NCBI RefSeq assembly: GCF_003610195.1
Contig: NZ_RAPO01000002.1
Location: forward strand, 558,001 to 622,000
Reading direction: 5' to 3'
DNA: 64,000 nucleotides
Origin: Halopiger aswanensis
Lineage (GTDB): Archaea; Halobacteriota; Halobacteria; Halobacteriales; Natrialbaceae
The position numbers were made by a program, and so were the translations under genes. Shown piece by piece: positions 8,132 through 15,977 of the stretch. Every line of letters begins with the position of its first letter. Positions within the stretch are counted from its first letter, which is position 1. The notes beneath the pieces were generated by a model. That model searched no databases. It saw nothing but the letters and a program-made list of their open reading frames with translations, and was not told where the DNA came from.

Positions 8132-9331
8132 ATGCCCGACCAACAGCAGACGCGATTCTCTCGACGGCAGCTCATCAGCGCCGCGGGTGCCGCGTCGATA
8201 CTCGGCGTTGGCGCCGCGAGCACGGCCGCACAGAACGAGTCCGACGACTCGAGCGACATCGGCGGGAACGAGAGCGACGGAGCCGGGACGGACGATCAAA
8301 CCGGATCGGCTGACGAGAGCCAGTACACCGCGGTGTACCGCGACGTGATCGATTCCGTCGTGCTGGTTTCCGTCTCCCTCGGGCCGACCGACGGTCCCGG
8401 TGGCGGCGGCGGGAGCGGCCTCGGCTCCGGGTTCGTCGTCGACGACCAGTACATCGTCACGAACAACCACGTCGTCCAGGGCGCGACCGAGGGCGGCATC
8501 GAGGTGCAGTTCAGCAACGAGGAGTGGGCGACGGCGTCGATCGTCGGCACGGATCCGTACAGCGACATCGCCGTGTTGAGCGTCGAGGAGATGCCCGACG
8601 AGGCCGAACCTCTGTCGCTCATCGACTCCGAACCCGCAATCGGCCAGGAGGTCCTCGCGATCGGCAACCCGCTCGGCCTCGACGCGTCGGTCTCGCAGGG
8701 GATCGTCAGCGGCACGAACCGCGTCCTGCCCAGCCCGGTGGGCACCTCGATCCCGGCGACCATCCAGACCGACGCGCCGATCAACCCCGGCAACAGCGGC
8801 GGCCCGCTGGTGAATCTCGAGGGCGAGGTGCTGGGAGTCGTCTTCGCCGGCGCGAGCCAGACGATCGGGTTCGCGATTTCCTCGCGCCTCGCCACCCGGG
8901 TCATCTCCGCGCTCGTCGAGGACGGCACCTACGAACACTCGTACATGGGCGTCGGCGTCGTCCCTGTCGGCCCGGAGATCGCGGAGACGGTCGGGCTCGA
9001 GGAGGCGACCGGCGTGCTGGTCGCCCAGGTCGTGCCGAACTCGCCCGCGGACGGCGTACTGGAGTCGGCCAGCGCGGGCCAGCCGGGAACCGGCGACGTT
9101 ATCGTCGCGATCGACGGCCAGGAGGTGACGACGCAGGCCCAACTCCTCTCGTATCTGGCGCTCGAGACCTCGCCGGGCGACACGGTCGAACTCGAGGTCG
9201 TCCGCGACGGCGAGCGACAGACCGTCGAGTTGGAACTCGCCGCACGACAGGAGTTCGACCGACAGCAGACCCCGATCGGCGGGCAGCCCGGGAGACCGCC
9301 GGGTGAACAGCCGCCGTTCCCCGACTCGTAG
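8132..9331 (+). CDS. Tat-exported HtrA/DegP-like serine protease with PDZ domain
   Basis: The 399-residue protein begins with a twin-arginine signal (SRRQLIS, then a hydrophobic stretch ending TAAQ), followed by an acidic linker to about residue 65. The trypsin-like domain has the triad H113 (TNNHVV), D145 (YSDIAVL) and S222 (NPGNSGGP). One PDZ domain spans about 285-385, with a Gln/Pro-rich tail. It is a secreted quality-control protease. The ATG at 8132 was chosen because a TTTTAATA box lies about 25-32 nt upstream and the Tat motif follows; the frame is open further to 8087. The next gene begins 2 nt after its stop, so they are probably co-transcribed. Confidence 0.92.
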   Translation: MPDQQQTRFSRRQLISAAGAASILGVGAASTAAQNESDDSSDIGGNESDGAGTDDQTGSADESQYTAVYRDVIDSVVLVSVSLGPTDGPGGGGGSGLGSGFVVDDQYIVTNNHVVQGATEGGIEVQFSNEEWATASIVGTDPYSDIAVLSVEEMPDEAEPLSLIDSEPAIGQEVLAIGNPLGLDASVSQGIVSGTNRVLPSPVGTSIPATIQTDAPINPGNSGGPLVNLEGEVLGVVFAGASQTIGFAISSRLATRVISALVEDGTYEHSYMGVGVVPVGPEIAETVGLEEATGVLVAQVVPNSPADGVLESASAGQPGTGDVIVAIDGQEVTTQAQLLSYLALETSPGDTVELEVVRDGERQTVELELAARQEFDRQQTPIGGQPGRPPGEQPPFPDS

Positions 9332-9333
9332 CG

Positions 9334-10290
9334 ATGACTGACGTCGGCTACAAACTCATCTGCGAGGAACACGGCCCGAACGATCTCGTCGAGTACGCTC
9401 GACTCGCCGACGAGTCGGCCTTCGACCACGCGCTGATCTCCGACCACTACCATCCCTGGCTCTCGAGCCAGGGCGAGAGTCCGCTGGTCTGGAACGTGCT
9501 CGGCGGGATTTCGCAGGCGGTCGACGACATTCCGCTGGGGACCGCGACCACCTGCCCGATCATTCGGGTCCACCCTGCGATCGTCGCGCAGGCGGCCGCG
9601 ACCGCCGCCGCGATGGCGCCCAGCCGGTTCTCCCTCGGTCTCGGCACCGGCGAGAAACTCAACGAGCACATCACCGGCCAGCGCTGGCCGGAACACGAGG
9701 TCCGCCTCGGGATGCTCGAGGAGGCGCTCGAGATCATTCGCGCGCTCTGGACGGGCGAGACGACGAGTTACCACGGCGAGTACTACACGGTCGAAAACGC
9801 GCGCCTCTACACGCTGCCCGACGAGACGCCGCCGATCCCGATCGCCGCGGACGGCCCGAAGACGGCCAGATTTGCGGGCGAGATGGGCGACGGCCTCATC
9901 GCGGTCCGGCCCGACGAGGAGTTGATCGAGGCGTTCGAAGCCGGCGGCGGCAGCGACAAGCCCCGATACGGCGAAGTCGGTGTCTGTTACGCCGACGACG
10001 AGGCCGACGCGATCGAACAGGCCTACGAGAACTGGACGATCGAAGGGCTGCCCGGCGACCTGATGTGGGAACTGCCGACGCCGGCGCACTTCGAGCAGGC
10101 GACGCAGGCGGTCTCCGAAGAGGACATCGCGGACCTGCTCACCTGCGGGTCGGACCCCGACGAGCACATCGAGACGATTCGGGAGTACGTCGACGCCGGC
10201 TTCGATCACGTCGTCGTCCACCAGATCGGCTCGAATCAGGCCGAGTTCGTCGAGTTCTACGAAAACGAGGTGTTGCCGGCGATCGAGTAG
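9334..10290 (+). CDS. F420-dependent LLM-class oxidoreductase
   Basis: The 318-residue TIM-barrel protein has luciferase-like monooxygenase family features: an ISDHYHPW start region, TTCPIIRVHPAIVAQ and FSLGLGTGEKLNEH. It resembles the branch related to F420-dependent glucose-6-phosphate dehydrogenase. These enzymes move hydride between an alcohol or alkene and deazaflavin F420. The substrate cannot be read from the sequence. It starts 2 nt after the HtrA stop, which suggests translational coupling, although a functional link with the protease is not obvious. Confidence 0.85.
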   Translation: MTDVGYKLICEEHGPNDLVEYARLADESAFDHALISDHYHPWLSSQGESPLVWNVLGGISQAVDDIPLGTATTCPIIRVHPAIVAQAAATAAAMAPSRFSLGLGTGEKLNEHITGQRWPEHEVRLGMLEEALEIIRALWTGETTSYHGEYYTVENARLYTLPDETPPIPIAADGPKTARFAGEMGDGLIAVRPDEELIEAFEAGGGSDKPRYGEVGVCYADDEADAIEQAYENWTIEGLPGDLMWELPTPAHFEQATQAVSEEDIADLLTCGSDPDEHIETIREYVDAGFDHVVVHQIGSNQAEFVEFYENEVLPAIE

Positions 10291-10326
10291 GGCGGCAAAA
10301 AGCGGGGTAGGGTGTGACGCCGGCGT

Positions 10327-10545
10327 TCAGGCTTCTTCTTCCTCCTCTTCCTCCCCTACCGGTTCTGCCTCCTCGAGATCCTCGAGGTCCTCAGCCTCTT
10401 CCCGCGGGGCGTTCTGCGTGCCGAGGTCGCTGTCGCCGTCGTCGACCTCGTCCGGATCGCGGTCGACGCGCTCCATTTCCTCCTCGATTTCGGCCTCGTG
10501 CTCCGCTTCCTGTTCGTTCGTGCGGTCGACGTTGTCCTCTGCCAT
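10327..10545 (-). CDS. Small highly acidic protein of unknown function
   Basis: The 72-residue protein is almost entirely Glu, Asp and Arg/Gln and ends in a run of Glu residues. It has no recognised domain and is probably disordered or helical. I chose the inner ATG at 10545 (MAEDNVDR) because the upstream extension is Arg/Pro-rich and unlike the rest. It converges with the F420 oxidoreductase gene and diverges from secE. Confidence 0.6.
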   Translation of the reverse strand: MAEDNVDRTNEQEAEHEAEIEEEMERVDRDPDEVDDGDSDLGTQNAPREEAEDLEDLEEAEPVGEEEEEEEA

Positions 10546-10684
10546 GGCCGGTCGTTCGCGCTCCGACGGTTTGGCCCTCGGGCCGTCGCATGCAACGTCG
10601 ACCGGCAGATCGGGTGGCGCCCTCGAGCAGTGCGGGCGACCGGCGTGGCCGATCGAACCGATAGTCCGCAAAACACGAAAGACA

Positions 10685-10692
10685 GATAAAAG
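10685..10692 (+). promoter_or_regulatory. TATA-like box of the secE-spt5 operon
   Basis: GATAAAAG lies 25-32 nt before the secE ATG, so the transcript is probably leaderless. Confidence 0.6.
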
Positions 10693-10716
10693 ACGCCGCG
10701 TTGTGAACAGACAGAT

Positions 10717-10896
10717 ATGGATATCCCCTACGACCTCTCCTCGTACGTCCGGGTGCTGAAGATGGCGACGACACCCACGACCGAGGAGTTCACGCAGGTA
10801 GCGAAAATCGCCGGTGCCGGAATCCTGTTCGTCGGTCTCATCGGGTTCGTCATCGGCGCGATCATGCTCCTCCTCCCGGCGGGTGGTGGCGTCTAA
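10717..10896 (+). CDS. secE: Preprotein translocase subunit SecE (Sec61-gamma)
   Basis: The 59-residue protein has an amphipathic N-terminal part ([16 protein letters not shown]) and one C-terminal membrane helix (about 32-54), the usual archaeal SecE form. It clamps SecY in the translocation channel. It overlaps the Spt5 gene by 1 nt (TAATG). The secE-spt5 pair is conserved in archaea and supports both calls. Confidence 0.93.
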   Translation: MDIPYDLSSYVRVLKMATTPTTEEFTQVAKIAGAGILFVGLIGFVIGAIMLLLPAGGGV

Positions 10897-11333
10897 TGGG
10901 CATCTACGCTGTCAAGACGACGGCGAGTCAGGAGCGCACCGTCGCGGACATGATCATCAACCGCGAGGAGCCGGAGATCCACGCCGCGCTCGCGCCCGAC
11001 TCGCTGACGTCGTACGTGATGGTCGAAGCCGACGGCGACGCGGTCCTGAACCGCGTCCTCGAGGATATCCCACACGCGCGGAGCATCGTCCCGGGCGAGT
11101 CCGACATCTCGGAGGTCGAGCACTTCCTCTCGCCGAAGCCGGACGTCGAGGGCATCGCCGAGGGCGACATCGTCGAACTCATCGCCGGCCCGTTCAAGGG
11201 CGAGAAGGCGCAGGTCCAGCGCATCGACGAGGGCAAGGACCAGGTGACCGTCGAACTGTACGAGGCGACGGTCCCGATTCCGGTCACGGTGCGTGGGGAT
11301 CAGATCCGCGTGCTCGACAGCGACGAACGCTAA
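10896..11333 (+). CDS. spt5: Transcription elongation factor Spt5 (archaeal NusG)
   Basis: The 145-residue protein has an N-terminal NGN domain ([18 protein letters not shown]) and a C-terminal KOW domain ([19 protein letters not shown]). With Spt4 it forms the elongation clamp factor on RNA polymerase. Its start overlaps the secE stop, so translation is coupled. It is followed by two short hairpins. Confidence 0.94.
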   Translation: MGIYAVKTTASQERTVADMIINREEPEIHAALAPDSLTSYVMVEADGDAVLNRVLEDIPHARSIVPGESDISEVEHFLSPKPDVEGIAEGDIVELIAGPFKGEKAQVQRIDEGKDQVTVELYEATVPIPVTVRGDQIRVLDSDER

Positions 11334-11350
11334 TGCGCTCGTCGAGCAGT

Positions 11351-11371
11351 CAGCGCGGCGCCGCCGCGCTG
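11351..11371 (+). terminator. GC-rich hairpin after spt5 (possible terminator or processing site)
   Basis: CAGCGCGGC-GCC-GCCGCGCTG has 9-bp perfect arms, 18 nt after the spt5 stop. A second perfect stem, GACGAAC-GGTA-GTTCGTC, lies at 11380-11397. Neither is followed directly by a T-tract, so classical termination is uncertain. Confidence 0.4.
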
Positions 11372-11619
11372 AATACAGCGACGAACGGTAGTTCGTCGGA
11401 CCGTGTGAACGGGAATTTATGCCCGTATACAGACAGCGACGAGCGCCGTGCTCCCGCCGTTCCATTCGCTCAGCAGTTCGGAGCTACCGGCAGGAAACTC
11501 CATATCGCGGCTGCGTCCCGAGTCGAGTGCAAATCGGCGTTCCATCGTGACCGCCGAATGGTCGTAACGGTCGGTGAGGAACGTGTCAGCAGTCGCGTCG
11601 ATGCTGGCCTGGACCCGCC

Positions 11620-11916
11620 CTATCGCAGTTCCGTGACGATCGACTCTAGATCCGCAACCTCCTCGATCTCCTCGAGGAGTTCCTCCCGTTTGCGGACGTC
11701 TTCGGAGTTCGCGCCGTAGGCGCGGACGTACTCGGCGCGGCTGTGTTCGGTGAACGCGTGGCGGATCGCGAGGTAGCCGTCGGGAACGACGGTGCCACAG
11801 ACCTTGCACTCGCGGCGCTCGTGTTCGGTCGCCTGGTGGATGACTGCCGACTCGACGTCCGCAAACATCGACCCGCAGCCGCTGATTCCGCATTCCCACG
11901 CCATTTGATACGACAT
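11620..11916 (-). CDS. Tandem C2H2 zinc-finger protein (haloarchaeal)
   Basis: The 98-residue protein has two regular Cys/His units: C9-x4-C14-x12-H27-x4-H32 and C37-x2-C40-x12-H53-x4-H58. Both have the spacing of classical C2H2 zinc fingers. A charged helical tail (about 72-98, RKREELLEEIEEV) follows. It may bind DNA, RNA or protein; the sequence does not say which. The ATG at 11916 is used; a second in-frame ATG four codons later (11904) is equally possible. Most of the 287-nt stretch between this gene and spt5 is non-coding, apart from hairpins and a doubtful 42-codon frame. Confidence 0.78.
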   Translation of the reverse strand: MSYQMAWECGISGCGSMFADVESAVIHQATEHERRECKVCGTVVPDGYLAIRHAFTEHSRAEYVRAYGANSEDVRKREELLEEIEEVADLESIVTELR

Positions 11917-12023
11917 CGAGCGGCCGTCCTAATGGTCTTTTCGCCGCGGTCGTCGGTGGACAATACCCCAGCAAGCTGGTATCTCCCGACAGAGCGTCTG
12001 TCCCGTTCGGATACAGAATCAGA

Positions 12024-12032
12024 ATGCATAAC
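12024..12032 (+). promoter_or_regulatory. TATA-like element deciding the start of the PHP gene
   Basis: ATGCATAAC lies 25-33 nt before GTG 12057. The in-frame ATG at 12024 is inside this element, so it is unlikely to be the real start. Confidence 0.5.
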
Positions 12033-12056
12033 TCGCCCGTCGCGAAAGGGGCGACT

Positions 12057-12821
12057 GTGAGCGACGGCACGACGTCGGCGGTCGACTGTCACGTGAAGGC
12101 GCTCGACGAACGCGTCGTCGAGCGAGCGACGCGAGCCGGCCTCGACGCGATCGTCTACGCCCCCCACTTCACCCGTCTCCCGGATATCCGCGAGCAGGCC
12201 GCCGCGTACTCGAGCGACGACCTCCGAGTGATTCCCGCCCGCGAGGTCTTTACCGGTGCGTGGCACGAGCGCAAGCACATCCTCGCCCTCGGCCTCGAGG
12301 AGCCGGTGCCGGATTTCATCCCGCTCGAGGCGGCGATGGCCGAGTTCGAACGGCAGGACGCGGTCGTTCTCGCCCCGCATCCCGGGTTTCTGAACGTCAG
12401 CCTCTCCGAATCGGAGCTGCGGCGGTACCGGGACGTGATCGACGCCGTCGAGATTTTCAACCCGAAACACCTGCCACACCACAACCGTCGCGCCCGCCAC
12501 CTCGCCGAACGGCTCGAGTATCCCCCCTTCACGTCGTCGTACGCCCACATCTCGCGCACGGTCGGCGTCGCCCACACCGAATTCGACGCCGCCATCGAGA
12601 GCGAAGCCGATCTCTGTCGGGCGCTCGAGGACGACGTTTCGCGGCGCATCGTCCACGAGAACGGCCTCGCACACTGGGGAGCAACGGCGGGCGAACTGGC
12701 CCACCTCGGCTACGAGAACACCTGGAAGAAAGCGGATCGGTTCTTCCTCTCGGGGACCGAACCGACGCATCCGCGACACATCGCCTACGACGGTCGGTTC
12801 GACGACGTCGCGGTCTACTAA
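12057..12821 (+). CDS. PHP-domain metal-dependent phosphoesterase
   Basis: The 254-residue protein has PHP-fold features: DCHVKA near the start, IVYAPHFT, a VIPAREVF Glu region, LAPHPGF, and late His motifs (SSYAHISRTVG). PHP proteins are cytoplasmic phosphoesterases or nucleases using two or three metal ions; the substrate is unknown. The start is GTG 12057, chosen from the position of the TATA-like element. The DCH motif differs from the usual HxH of PHP motif I, so metal binding may differ. It overlaps the convergent small gene by 4 nt. Confidence 0.72.
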   Translation: MSDGTTSAVDCHVKALDERVVERATRAGLDAIVYAPHFTRLPDIREQAAAYSSDDLRVIPAREVFTGAWHERKHILALGLEEPVPDFIPLEAAMAEFERQDAVVLAPHPGFLNVSLSESELRRYRDVIDAVEIFNPKHLPHHNRRARHLAERLEYPPFTSSYAHISRTVGVAHTEFDAAIESEADLCRALEDDVSRRIVHENGLAHWGATAGELAHLGYENTWKKADRFFLSGTEPTHPRHIAYDGRFDDVAVY

Positions 12822-13006
12822 CCTGTCTCGTTCTCCGTGTCCGTCTCCGATTGTGTCTCTTCGAGCGCGTCCGCGATCCGCTCGAGTTGGATGCCGACGT
12901 AGCAAAGCGCCTGCGTCTGCATGATCGCGGGGTCGTCGCTCCACTCGTTGGTGATGTACGCCGCCTGACGGCCGGCACGGTCGAGGGGGTCGTTGTCGTT
13001 CGGCAT
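12818..13006 (-). CDS. Conserved-looking small protein of unknown function
   Basis: The 62-residue acidic protein contains a helical centre (TQALCYVGIQLERIADALEE) and a Glu/Thr-rich tail. No domain is recognised. It has haloarchaeal composition and a normal ATG. Its 3' end overlaps the convergent PHP gene by 4 nt. Confidence 0.6.
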   Translation of the reverse strand: MPNDNDPLDRAGRQAAYITNEWSDDPAIMQTQALCYVGIQLERIADALEETQSETDTENETG

Positions 13007-13104
13007 CGTCCCCCGTTCATCACAGAGGGGTGAAACGGTTGTGCTGGGATGTGTCGGGGTAGCATGGTCCCGAGGAACTGGCCGACCGGCGGGGGATTTC
13101 CTTG

Positions 13105-13587
13105 TTACTCGTCCTCGCGGCCCTCATCGCGTTCCTCGAGCCCCGACAGCGTCGCTGCGACCCGATCCCAGTGGCTGCCGCGCCAGAAGTGCTGCCCGCA
13201 AGACCGACACGTCCAGACAGCAGTTTCGGCCGGATCGGGCGCGTACTCGGGCGTCGACGCCGTCGAGCCGACCGGCTCGAGCCGTCCGTTACACCGGCCG
13301 CAGAATCGCGGCTCGTCGGCCAGCGAGAGGTCGACGCCCGCTGCGGCGAGTTCGGCGAGTTGGTCCTCGACGTCGCGCGACTCGAGCAGGATCGACCCCG
13401 TCGATTCGTCGGCGCGGTTCGCGAGTTCGACGTCGCGCGTGACGACCGTCCGCTCCTCCTCGCGGGCGACCGCCAGGAGAGCGTCGTCGGCCTCGAGGTC
13501 GCGATCGCCGGCGTAGACCGTGTCGTGGTTGCACATTCGGAGATACGAGACGGGACCGCCGCACATGACGTCGAGGAGCAGTTGCAT
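13105..13587 (-). CDS. Mut7-C RNase domain protein
   Basis: The 160-residue protein has the Mut7-C layout: a PIN-like N-terminal half (LLLDVMCGG, DRDLEADDALLAVA, RTVVTRDVELANR) and a C-terminal zinc ribbon, FCGRCNG...WTCRSCGQ. The conserved HFWRGSHW follows the second Cys pair, as in this family. Mut7-C proteins are predicted RNases; the RNA target is unknown. It is on the same strand as polX, 37 nt downstream of it, so the two may be co-transcribed. Confidence 0.86.
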   Translation of the reverse strand: MQLLLDVMCGGPVSYLRMCNHDTVYAGDRDLEADDALLAVAREEERTVVTRDVELANRADESTGSILLESRDVEDQLAELAAAGVDLSLADEPRFCGRCNGRLEPVGSTASTPEYAPDPAETAVWTCRSCGQHFWRGSHWDRVAATLSGLEERDEGREDE

Positions 13588-13624
13588 CGTTCTCGAGTTC
13601 GAAGAGGAGAAGAAGCTGAAGCGG

Positions 13625-15376
13625 TCAGTGGAGGAACTCCCGGATCTCCTCGAGCTCCCAGGTGTTGATCACGTCGTCGGCCTCGACCCAGCCGCGCCGG
13701 GCGGTGTGGACGCCCCAGCGCATGTACTCGAGCGTCGACGGCTGGTGGGCGTCGGTGTTGATCGCGATCGGCGCGCCCTCCTCGATGGCCGCCTGAACGG
13801 CGCTGCCCCACAGATCGAGCCGCCGCGGGTTGGAGTTGACCTCGAGGGCGGTGTCGTGCTCGGCGGCCGCGCGGCCGAGCGCAGTCGCGTCGAAGTCCAG
13901 CCCGGAGCGCTCGTTGAGCAGGCGGCCGCTCGGGTGGCCGAGCACGTCGATCGCGGGGTTCTCGATCGCGCGGACGAGCCGCTCCGTGGCGGTCTCGGCG
14001 TCCTGATCGAGCGCGCTGTGGGTCGAGGCGACGATGACGTCGAGCGCGTCGATGACCTCGTCGGAGAGGTCGATCTCCCCCTCGGCGTCGACGTTCGCCT
14101 CGATACCCGCGAAGACCTCGATGTCGCTCGCGGCGTCGACCTCGCGGATCTGTTCGACCTGCTCCAAGATTTCGGTGTCCGAGAGGCCCATCCCGCCGAC
14201 GATGCCGGGGCCTTCAGCGTGGTCGGCGACGGCGTAGTAGTCGTACCCCATCGATTCGGCGCCTGCGACCATTTCTTCGATAGTGTTGTTGCCGTCGGAC
14301 CACTCGGTGTGGCTGTGTAGGTCGCCGCGGATGTCCTCGCGCGTCAGCAGGTCAGGGAGGTCGCCGTTCGCGGCGGCTTCAATCTCGCCGCGATCGGTGC
14401 GCAGTTCCGGCGGAATCCACTCGAGGCCGAGCGCTTCGTACATTCCCTCTTCAGTCTCGCCGGCGACGCGCTCGCCGACGCGCTGGCCGGCGTCGGGGTC
14501 GTCGATCTCGCTCACGTCGAAGGCCCCGTACTCGTTTAGCTTCATCCCGCGATCGATCGCGTAGTTGCGCAGGCTGACGTTGTGGTCCTTGCTGCCGGTG
14601 AAGTACTGGAGCGCGGAGCCGTACTCCGCAGGGACGACCACGCGCAGGTCGACGCGGATCTCGCCGACGCGGACGCTCGCTTTTTCGGGGCCGGACTCGA
14701 TCTCGCTGTCGACCGAGCCCCAGCCGAGGAATGCGTCGATCACCGCCTCGCCGTCGTCGGTCGCGACCAGCACGTCCACGTCGCCGATCGTCTCGCGCCA
14801 GCGACGGATCGAGCCCGCCACCTCGCAGCGCTCGACGGCGTCGACCGACTCGAGAAACTCGAGCACGTCGTCGGCCAAGGGACGTGCCTCGCCCAGCAGC
14901 TGGCGCTGGCCGACCTCGCGGGCGAATTCGATGTTCTCGAGGATGTTCTGCTCGGTCTTCGGGCCGAAGCCCTTGACCTCCTGCACCTCGCCGGCTTCCG
15001 CGGCCTCCTCGAGGTCGTCTAAGGTCTCGACGCCGAGTTCGCGGTAGAGTTTGCCCGCCGTCTTCGGGCCGACGCCCTCGATGCGGGTGATGTCGGCGAT
15101 GTCGATCGGCAGCTCCGCGCGCAGCCCCTCGAGTTCCTCTATCTGGCCGGTTTCGACGTACTCGACGATTTTGTCCGCGATGGCCTCGCCGACGCCGTCG
15201 ATGTCCTCGATGGCCTCGCGGTCGCCGTCCTCTACGTAGCCCGATATCGGCCGGGGATGGCCGCGGATGTGCTCGGCGGCCCGCCGGTACGCGCGGGGTT
15301 TGTACTCGACGTCGTCGGCCTCGAGTAGGTCGGCGAACTCCTCGAACCGGCCGGCGATTTCGGCGTTGGTCGCCAT
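13625..15376 (-). CDS. polX: DNA polymerase/3'-5' exonuclease PolX
   Basis: The 583-residue protein combines an X-family polymerase with a PHP phosphoesterase, the usual bacterial/archaeal PolX design. It has an N-terminal 8-kDa-like part, helix-hairpin-helix elements (DIDGVGEAIADKI, IEGVGPKTAGKL, VKGFGPKTEQNI) and the nucleotidyltransferase motif GS(188-189) with D199, D201 and D243. The C-terminal PHP domain begins at about 350 (GDLHSHTEWSDG, H354/H356). It acts in gap filling and end cleaning during base-excision repair. Its ATG overlaps the upstream gene's stop (TAATG). Confidence 0.95.
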   Translation of the reverse strand: MATNAEIAGRFEEFADLLEADDVEYKPRAYRRAAEHIRGHPRPISGYVEDGDREAIEDIDGVGEAIADKIVEYVETGQIEELEGLRAELPIDIADITRIEGVGPKTAGKLYRELGVETLDDLEEAAEAGEVQEVKGFGPKTEQNILENIEFAREVGQRQLLGEARPLADDVLEFLESVDAVERCEVAGSIRRWRETIGDVDVLVATDDGEAVIDAFLGWGSVDSEIESGPEKASVRVGEIRVDLRVVVPAEYGSALQYFTGSKDHNVSLRNYAIDRGMKLNEYGAFDVSEIDDPDAGQRVGERVAGETEEGMYEALGLEWIPPELRTDRGEIEAAANGDLPDLLTREDIRGDLHSHTEWSDGNNTIEEMVAGAESMGYDYYAVADHAEGPGIVGGMGLSDTEILEQVEQIREVDAASDIEVFAGIEANVDAEGEIDLSDEVIDALDVIVASTHSALDQDAETATERLVRAIENPAIDVLGHPSGRLLNERSGLDFDATALGRAAAEHDTALEVNSNPRRLDLWGSAVQAAIEEGAPIAINTDAHQPSTLEYMRWGVHTARRGWVEADDVINTWELEEIREFLH

Positions 15377-15816
15377 TAGAGCCCCCTCCGCGCGTTATTG
15401 GCGTCTTCCTGGCCCAGCGCCTTCTTCAGGAACGACATCCAGCGCTTCTTGTCGGCGGCCTGCTGGGCCTTCTGTTCGCGCTCGAGATCGGTCGGGCCGA
15501 GGTTCTCCAAGGCGTTCAGCGCCCGGTCGATCCCGATGATGCTCCGGGCGAGTTCCTCGCCGCGCTCGCGGGAGATGTCGCCCTCCTCGATCTGCTCGAG
15601 GCGCTCGAGGCGCTCCCGGCGCAGGTTTCGCTTGGCCTGCTCGACGCGCTCGCGTTCGCCGGGCGGGACCGTCTCGCGGCGCTTGATCTCGAAGACGAAG
15701 GTCTGGAGATCGATCTCCTCCCCCTGGACCTCGATGGTGTCCGGGATGTCCGCGCCGACGGTCGCGCCCTCGCGCTCGACGCGCTCGAGCAGTTGCTTGC
15801 GCTCGTACTCTTGCAC
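15376..15816 (-). CDS. DUF5788-like haloarchaeal coiled protein
   Basis: The 146-residue, charged, mainly helical protein has an early conserved-looking core (ATVGADIPDTIEVQGEEIDL) and a long basic/acidic helix region. It resembles a haloarchaeal family of unknown function (DUF5788, from memory). I chose GTG 15816 (VQEYERKQ) because a T-rich box lies about 25-36 nt upstream and the longer frame to 15978 is Arg-rich and overlaps the divergent rhomboid start. It overlaps polX by 1 nt, so a role linked to PolX expression is possible. Confidence 0.7.
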   Translation of the reverse strand: MQEYERKQLLERVEREGATVGADIPDTIEVQGEEIDLQTFVFEIKRRETVPPGERERVEQAKRNLRRERLERLEQIEEGDISRERGEELARSIIGIDRALNALENLGPTDLEREQKAQQAADKKRWMSFLKKALGQEDANNARRGL

Positions 15817-15977
15817 GTCCGTTCGTTGGGGGCTGACCGGCAAAAATGTAGTCACGTTTCGCGCTCGAGTTCGGCGTCGGACGACGGCCCTGTCGACGGT
15901 TCGCGAACGGGTGTGGGACTCCAGCGTGCGATACGGAACCCCAAATCCCTTAGCAACGCCGCACTTACCCCCCACCA

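Noticed and set aside
6631-8259. 542-codon minus-strand frame over gluconate dehydratase
   Set aside because: It mirrors the real gene antisense, has Arg/Asp/Val-biased shadow composition and no family motifs.
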